Under the pieces are notes generated by a model that saw nothing but the letters and a program-made list of their open reading frames with translations, made no database searches and was not told where the DNA came from. Below are positions 14,789-18,334 of a DNA stretch of 18,334 nucleotides, in pieces; the stretch's first letter is position 1, and each line of letters starts with the position of its first letter. This DNA is from Candidatus Woesearchaeota archaeon (lineage in GTDB: Archaea > Nanobdellota > Nanobdellia > CSSed11-243R1): assembly GCA_007133845.1 (NCBI GenBank), contig SLLY01000012.1:1-18334 (forward strand), in the 5' to 3' direction. A program made the translations under genes and the position numbers.

Positions 14789-15127
14789 TTATCTTCTATG
14801 TTTTCCTTCTTTCAACATTTCTTTAGCTATTTTTTCCGTTTCTTTAACTAATTCACTTGGACTCAATACCTTATCTGTGGTGGGTTTTGTTACCGAATTG
14901 TCATGTGTTCTTCTTGGTGCTTGAAATTCTTTTCTTTCCACTTTTCTGCCAATAATATTATTTAAGGCTTCAGAACTTTCTTTTTTATTTTCAATCTTTT
15001 TTACAGGCAAATTCCGCTCTTCTCCACACGTTTTCGAATTTCTTAGTTTTATATTTCCTTTACTCGGACCTTGTCCTAAAACACCGATGTCAAATTTTTT
15101 AGATTCGTATTTATTTTCCTCTGCCAT
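14789..15127 (-). CDS. Small charged hypothetical protein
   Basis: I do not recognise this 112-aa protein. It is highly charged and probably largely disordered, with many Lys and Glu residues, a single Cys and no hydrophobic segment. A short helix-like C-terminus (PSELVKETEKIAKEMLKEG) is the most ordered-looking part. It lies convergent to pmbA and divergent from the tRNA. A TATA-like ATATTTAAG on the minus strand (about 15151-15160) lies about 25-30 nt upstream of the ATG, with no SD. Codon use resembles its neighbours, which supports a real gene, but no function can be stated. Confidence 0.5.
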   Translation of the reverse strand: MAEENKYESKKFDIGVLGQGPSKGNIKLRNSKTCGEERNLPVKKIENKKESSEALNNIIGRKVERKEFQAPRRTHDNSVTKPTTDKVLSPSELVKETEKIAKEMLKEGKHRR

Positions 15128-15179
15128 AAACCAATAAAAAATTTAATCACTTAAATATCTTAGGAAAAAATATTTCCAC

Positions 15180-15190
15180 AACATTTAAAA
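15180..15190 (+). promoter_or_regulatory. TATA promoter of the initiator tRNA
   Basis: AACATTTAAAA, a variant of the recurring AACATTTATA motif, ends 29 nt before the tRNA 5' end, which fits a TSS about 5-8 nt upstream of the mature tRNA. A 6-bp inverted repeat ATTACA/TGTAAT (15195-15200, 15207-15212) lies between them. Confidence 0.55.
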
Positions 15191-15219
15191 ACAAATTACA
15201 TCTTTTTGTAATGTAATAT

Positions 15220-15294
15220 AGCGGGGTAGACTAGTCTGGAGTGGTCGTCGGGCTCATAACCCGAAGGTCAGTGGTTCAAATCCACTCCCCGCTA
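15220..15294 (+). tRNA. Initiator tRNA-Met (anticodon CAT)
   Basis: All arms fold. The acceptor is AGCGGGG with CCCCGCT, the D stem GACT with GGTC, the anticodon stem TCGGG with CCCGA around loop CTCATAA, and the T stem AGTGG with CCACT around TTCAAAT. The discriminator is A. The A1:T72 pair and the three G:C pairs beside the anticodon loop (GGG/CCC) are initiator features in archaea, so this is the initiator and not an elongator tRNA-Met. There is no intron. CCA is not encoded (TTTTTAT follows) and must be added after transcription. Confidence 0.93.
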
Positions 15295-15312
15295 TTTTTA
15301 TATTAATTTAAA

Positions 15313-16005
15313 ATGACACAAAAAACTCTAATCAAAATAGATAATGTATGGAAAAAATATGACATGGGTAAAGCAGAACCTCTTGTTGTTTTAAAAGGTA
15401 TAGATATAAAAATATACAAAGGAGAATTTTTAGCAATTGTCGGACCTTCTGGAAGTGGAAAAAGCACCATGGTTAATGTTGTTGGAGCTTTAGATAAACC
15501 TTCATATGGCGATATTTATCTTCGCGAAAAAAATATTTCTGATATGAGTGAATCTTCTTTAGCTTCATTACGAGGAAGAACAATAGGATTCATTTTCCAA
15601 CAATTTAATCTTCTACCAAATCTTACTGCACTTCAAAATGTAATGTTACCTATGGAAATAATAAACATTCCAGAAGTTAATGCGAGAGAAAGAGCTACAG
15701 AATTATTGGAAGCTCTCGGCTTAGAAGATAGATTGAATCATAAACCAAATGAACTTTCGGGAGGACAACAACAAAGAGTAGCCATAGCAAGAGCACTTTC
15801 AAATAACCCGGAAGTTATTCTTGCAGATGAACCCACAGGCAATTTAGATAGTAAGACAGGAAAGTTTGTTGTAGAATTTTTAGAGAAACTAAACAAAAAA
15901 GGAAAAACAATAGTTCTTGTAACTCACGATCAAGAATTAGTTAAATATGCAAAAAGAATTATTTATTTAAAAGATGGTAAAATTATTAAGGAAGTAAAGA
16001 AATAA
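15313..16005 (+). CDS. ABC transporter ATP-binding protein, MacB/LolD type
   Basis: This is the ATPase of a MacB/LolD/FtsE-type mechanotransmission ABC system, which uses ATP hydrolysis in the cytoplasm to drive extracytoplasmic conformational change of the FtsX-like permease downstream. All motifs are intact. Walker A is G44-PSGSGKST, the Q-loop is FQQFNLLPN, the signature is L148-SGGQQQR, Walker B is [11 protein letters not shown] with D172-E173, and the H-loop is VTHDQE. The 230-aa length is standard. The ATG lies only 18 nt after the initiator tRNA, with no SD; a promoter inside that gap would start transcription within the gene, so its mRNA may come from the tRNA transcript or a promoter within the tRNA. 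It is the first gene of a three-gene operon. Confidence 0.93.
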   Translation: MTQKTLIKIDNVWKKYDMGKAEPLVVLKGIDIKIYKGEFLAIVGPSGSGKSTMVNVVGALDKPSYGDIYLREKNISDMSESSLASLRGRTIGFIFQQFNLLPNLTALQNVMLPMEIINIPEVNARERATELLEALGLEDRLNHKPNELSGGQQQRVAIARALSNNPEVILADEPTGNLDSKTGKFVVEFLEKLNKKGKTIVLVTHDQELVKYAKRIIYLKDGKIIKEVKK

Positions 16006-16014
16006 GGTGATAAA

Positions 16015-16965
16015 ATGAAAAAAATATATTTATTGTTGGCGATTTTTTTAATAAGCGGATTTATTTTTATAAGTTTTGCAAATGCAGGATATTCTAATCC
16101 AGGCAAAGAAATAGTTTACTCTACTAGGTGGGATTTTTCAGGTTCTCAAATTTCTAATGTAAAATACGAACCATATCCTGTTAATGCAGGAGAATACTTC
16201 GATATATGGATAAATGCAGAATTAGGTTCTGCCACAGATTATGTTAAATTTGAAATGTTAGATATTTTTCCATTTAGCATAGATTTAAGTGAAAATCCAA
16301 TTAGGGAGTTTAAAAATCTGGCATCCAATAAAATTTTTATGCAATATCAAGTAAGAGTCGATAGGGATGCTGTTGAAGGTGTAAACACATTATACTTAAA
16401 ACAAATAACTAAGGAAGGTTCAAGTGATGGAACTGTTTATTCCTTCGATATAGTTGTTAGAGATTACAGGACTGATTTCGATGCAGTAATTCACGATGTT
16501 TCTGGAAATGATGTTGCAATAGCAATAGCAAACGCCGGAAAAAATGAAGCAGATGCAGTCGTTGTTAGAATACCACAACAGGAAGATTTTAGAATAATCG
16601 GAACAGACGGACAAATGGTAGGTTCTTTAGGAAAAGGAGATTATACTCTTGTAGGATTTAATCTAGAACCAAAAAAAGAAAACACTGAAATTTTAGAGAT
16701 AGACATTTATTATACAGATGCTCTCGGGGAAAGAAGAGTTGTAAATAAAGAGTTAATTTTAGAAACAATACATACTTCTGAAAAAGAAGAAAAAGAAGAA
16801 ACTGCATTTTATTTTGAAATTAATATATCATATTATGTAATCGTTGCATTGATACTTATAGGAATCTCTTATTATATCTACAGAAAAAAAATTAGAGAAA
16901 CAACAAGCAGCAAAAAAAAGTCTACAGGCATACCAGAATGGATAAAAAAAAATAAAGAAAAATGA
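16015..16965 (+). CDS. Secreted S-layer/CARDB-like protein of the MacB-type operon
   Basis: This is an extracytoplasmic accessory protein of the ABC system. A signal peptide (residues 1-24, cleavage after FANA) is followed by two or more Ig-like beta domains (about 30-250) typical of COG1361/CARDB S-layer-like proteins in archaeal MacB operons. An acidic linker (EKEEKEE, about 252-260) leads to a single C-terminal membrane helix (about 273-289) with a basic cytoplasmic tail of 27 residues. The topology places the domains outside the cell. SD GGTGAT (16006-16011) sits right after the upstream stop. Its TGA overlaps the permease ATG (ATGA). It probably helps substrate binding or contacts the S-layer; the substrate is unknown. 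Confidence 0.78.
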   Translation: MKKIYLLLAIFLISGFIFISFANAGYSNPGKEIVYSTRWDFSGSQISNVKYEPYPVNAGEYFDIWINAELGSATDYVKFEMLDIFPFSIDLSENPIREFKNLASNKIFMQYQVRVDRDAVEGVNTLYLKQITKEGSSDGTVYSFDIVVRDYRTDFDAVIHDVSGNDVAIAIANAGKNEADAVVVRIPQQEDFRIIGTDGQMVGSLGKGDYTLVGFNLEPKKENTEILEIDIYYTDALGERRVVNKELILETIHTSEKEEKEETAFYFEINISYYVIVALILIGISYYIYRKKIRETTSSKKKSTGIPEWIKKNKEK

Positions 16966-18149
16966 GACTCAGCAAAACTTTTCAACTAGCTTTAAACATA
17001 TTAGTAAATAGTAAATTGAGAAGTTGGTTAACTATAATAGGTATCATTATAGGTATTGCAGCAGTAGTTTCAATTGTTTCAATAAGTCAAGGAGGACAGC
17101 ACGAATTAGAAAGACAATTAGGTGAATTAGGTGCGGATGTTCTCACAGTAACTCCAGGAACTCCTGGCGCAATGTTTTTCTTTGGTATGCAAGGAGCAGG
17201 ACGAGACGCAGATTTATTAAGTTCTAGAGATATATCTGCAATAAGTACAACTGACAATGTTTTATATGTAATGGGAGAAATTTCTGGCAGAGGACAATTA
17301 TCTTATGGAGGAGAGTCTTCAACATTAAATGTTAGAGGAGTTAATCCCGTGTATTGGACTGAAATAACAAATGAAAAAATTAGTTCAGGAAGATTTCTTT
17401 CATCAGGAGACACTTTCTCAGTTGTTATTGGTGGAGATATTCCAGATAGAATTTTTGACGACATACCCATTAACAGTAATGTTTTGATAGAAGGAAGAAC
17501 ATTTAGAGTTGTTGGTATATTAGAATCTGGAAATACTATTTATATGTCACATTCAGCTGCAAGAGCTATAATTGATGATGTTGGTGAAAATGAATTCACT
17601 TCAGCATCTGTAAAAATTGAAGACATATTAATTGCAGATGAAACAGTAGAAGAAATAGAAAAAAAATTAATGATGTCTAGAGGAATTCTTAGAGAAGAAG
17701 ACAAAGATTTTACAATAATAAATCCAGCAGATTTCCAAAGAATAATAAGAGAAATAGTTGGAACACTAGGACTTTTTCTTACAGCAATAGCAGGAATTTC
17801 TTTGTTGGTGGGTGGTGTTGGAATAGCCAATACTATGTTTACTTCAGTTCTTGAAAAAACAAAAGAGATAGGAATCATGAAAGCGATTGGAGCAAAGAAT
17901 AGAGATATACTTTTAATATTTTTATTTAATTCTGGAATGATAGGATTAGTCGGAGGCGTTATTGGAATAATTGCGGGATTTTTTGCATCAAGATTTGTAG
18001 CGTCTTTAACCCAAGCACATACTTTAATAACACCAGAATTGATGATAGGTGCTTTAGCTTTTTCAATGGGAATCGGAATGATTGCTGGTGCAATTCCCGC
18101 ATACAAAGCTTCAAAATTAAAACCCGTCGATGCATTAAGATATGAATAA
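16962..18149 (+). CDS. MacB/FtsX-like ABC transporter permease
   Basis: This is the membrane subunit of the MacB-type transporter. An N-terminal membrane helix (about residues 18-42) with the family's LRSWLTIIGIIIGIAAVV start is followed by an extracytoplasmic MacB periplasmic core domain (about 45-250). Three C-terminal FtsX helices follow (about 266-292, 315-345, 358-380), with the conserved VGGVGIANTMFTSVLEKTKEIGIMKAIGAK stretch given here by its ends VGGVGIANTM and EKTKEIGIMKAIGA. The final AYKASKLKPVDALRYE tail is typical. The start ATG 16962 overlaps the preceding stop and has no SD, so translation is coupled. At 395 aa the length is normal. MacB homologues export peptides or act mechanically on surface components; the archaeal substrate is not predictable. 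Confidence 0.94.
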   Translation: MRLSKTFQLALNILVNSKLRSWLTIIGIIIGIAAVVSIVSISQGGQHELERQLGELGADVLTVTPGTPGAMFFFGMQGAGRDADLLSSRDISAISTTDNVLYVMGEISGRGQLSYGGESSTLNVRGVNPVYWTEITNEKISSGRFLSSGDTFSVVIGGDIPDRIFDDIPINSNVLIEGRTFRVVGILESGNTIYMSHSAARAIIDDVGENEFTSASVKIEDILIADETVEEIEKKLMMSRGILREEDKDFTIINPADFQRIIREIVGTLGLFLTAIAGISLLVGGVGIANTMFTSVLEKTKEIGIMKAIGAKNRDILLIFLFNSGMIGLVGGVIGIIAGFFASRFVASLTQAHTLITPELMIGALAFSMGIGMIAGAIPAYKASKLKPVDALRYE

Positions 18150-18166
18150 TTTTATTTTTTATTTTA
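18150..18166 (+). terminator. T-rich terminator after the ABC operon
   Basis: A T3-A-T6-A-T4 tract directly follows the permease stop, an oligo-T archaeal terminator without a hairpin. Confidence 0.6.
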
Positions 18167-18173
18167 AGAAATC

Positions 18174-18181
18174 TATTTAAA
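18174..18181 (+). promoter_or_regulatory. Putative TATA box of the Lys/Ala/Pro-repeat gene
   Basis: TATTTAAA would place the transcript start at about 18203, giving a leader that contains the SD GGAGGT (18213-18218), 7 nt before the ATG. A second TATA-like TTTATAAA (18192-18199) is too close to leave that SD in the mRNA. Confidence 0.5.
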
Positions 18182-18225
18182 GTTTAGAGTGTTTATAAAA
18201 TTAGAAAGTTTTGGAGGTAAATAAA

Positions 18226-18334
18226 ATGGTAAAAAAAATAGTCAAGAAGAAAGCAGCACCAAAAAGAAAAGCAGTGAAGAAGAAAGCAGCACCAAAAAGA
18301 AAAGCAGTGAAGAAGAAAGCAGCACCAAAAAGAA
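18226..18334 (+). CDS. Lys/Ala/Pro-rich repeat protein, partial (runs off the window)
   Basis: Only the first 36 codons are present. After the start MVKKIV the protein is a repeat of the 11-residue unit K-K-K-A-A-P-K-R-K-A-V. Two full 33-bp copies (18244-18276, 18277-18309) and a partial third (18310-18334) are identical at the nucleotide level. A clear SD and promoter support it as a gene. Such lysine/alanine/proline repeats occur in histone H1-like and AlgP-like basic tails and in nucleoid or RNA-binding proteins, so nucleic-acid binding is plausible. The family cannot be named from this fragment, and the true C-terminus is unseen. Confidence 0.7.
   Translation, partial: MVKKIVKKKAAPKRKAVKKKAAPKRKAVKKKAAPKR
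18244..18334 (+). repeat. Exact 33-bp tandem repeat, at least 2.75 copies
   Basis: The unit begins AAGAAGAAAGCAGCACCAAA and ends AAAGCAGTG. Copies are identical to the base, and the window ends within the third. Units are whole codons, so copy-number change keeps the reading frame. Confidence 0.9.

Noticed and set aside
18244..18334. CRISPR array
   Set aside because: The repeats are contiguous with no spacers and are in frame within a protein-coding gene with SD and promoter.

Overview
This window looks like chromosomal DNA from an AT-rich archaeon. The evidence is a two-AAA-domain Cdc48/VAT ATPase, a membrane-anchored LonB protease, class III (archaeal type IV pilin) signal sequences, a FlaJ/TadC-type pilus membrane protein, ScpA/ScpB, TATA-type promoters (often AACATTTATA), anti-SD matches of the GGAGGTGAT type, and an initiator tRNA with an A1:T72 pair and no encoded CCA. 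The small compact genes, short intergenic gaps and many lineage-restricted small proteins suggest a DPANN-type archaeon. That placement is inference; no rRNA is present to test it.

Region 1 (1-5865) is a cell-surface and pilus region. It holds a FlaJ/TadC-like platform protein, a class III pilin, a convergent regulator-like protein (tandem C-x2-C-x3-H-x9-H motifs, two CBS domains, C-terminal winged helix), and then a tightly coupled four-gene operon of secreted or pilin-like proteins. Three more small membrane or pilin-like genes lie on the minus strand. Start/stop overlaps of the ATGA and TTGA type recur, and the extracellular parts are rich in N-glycosylation sequons.

Region 2 (5866-8594) holds a small winged-helix regulator whose promoter carries a 31-bp interrupted palindrome and a second hairpin, followed in the same operon by Cdc48. 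The cdc48 reading frame is cut by one in-frame TGA exactly between the two pseudo-symmetric halves of the double-psi beta-barrel of the N domain. The result is a 64-aa first half-barrel and a 697-aa remainder. This is the most unusual feature of the window.

Region 3 (8595-14787) is housekeeping: scpA-scpB (chromosome condensation), a PRC-barrel protein, lonB (membrane protease), and tldD-pmbA (the TldD/TldE metalloprotease pair). Region 4 (14788-18149) holds a small uncharacterised charged protein, the initiator tRNA and, only 18 nt after it, a MacB/LolD-type ABC operon (ATPase, secreted Ig-like/S-layer-like membrane protein, FtsX-like permease). The window ends inside a gene made of exact 33-bp tandem repeats that encode a Lys/Ala/Pro-rich basic tail.

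There is no gene-free stretch longer than about 120 bases except 15128-15312, which holds the tRNA. I saw no insertion sequences, CRISPR arrays, integrases or rRNA.
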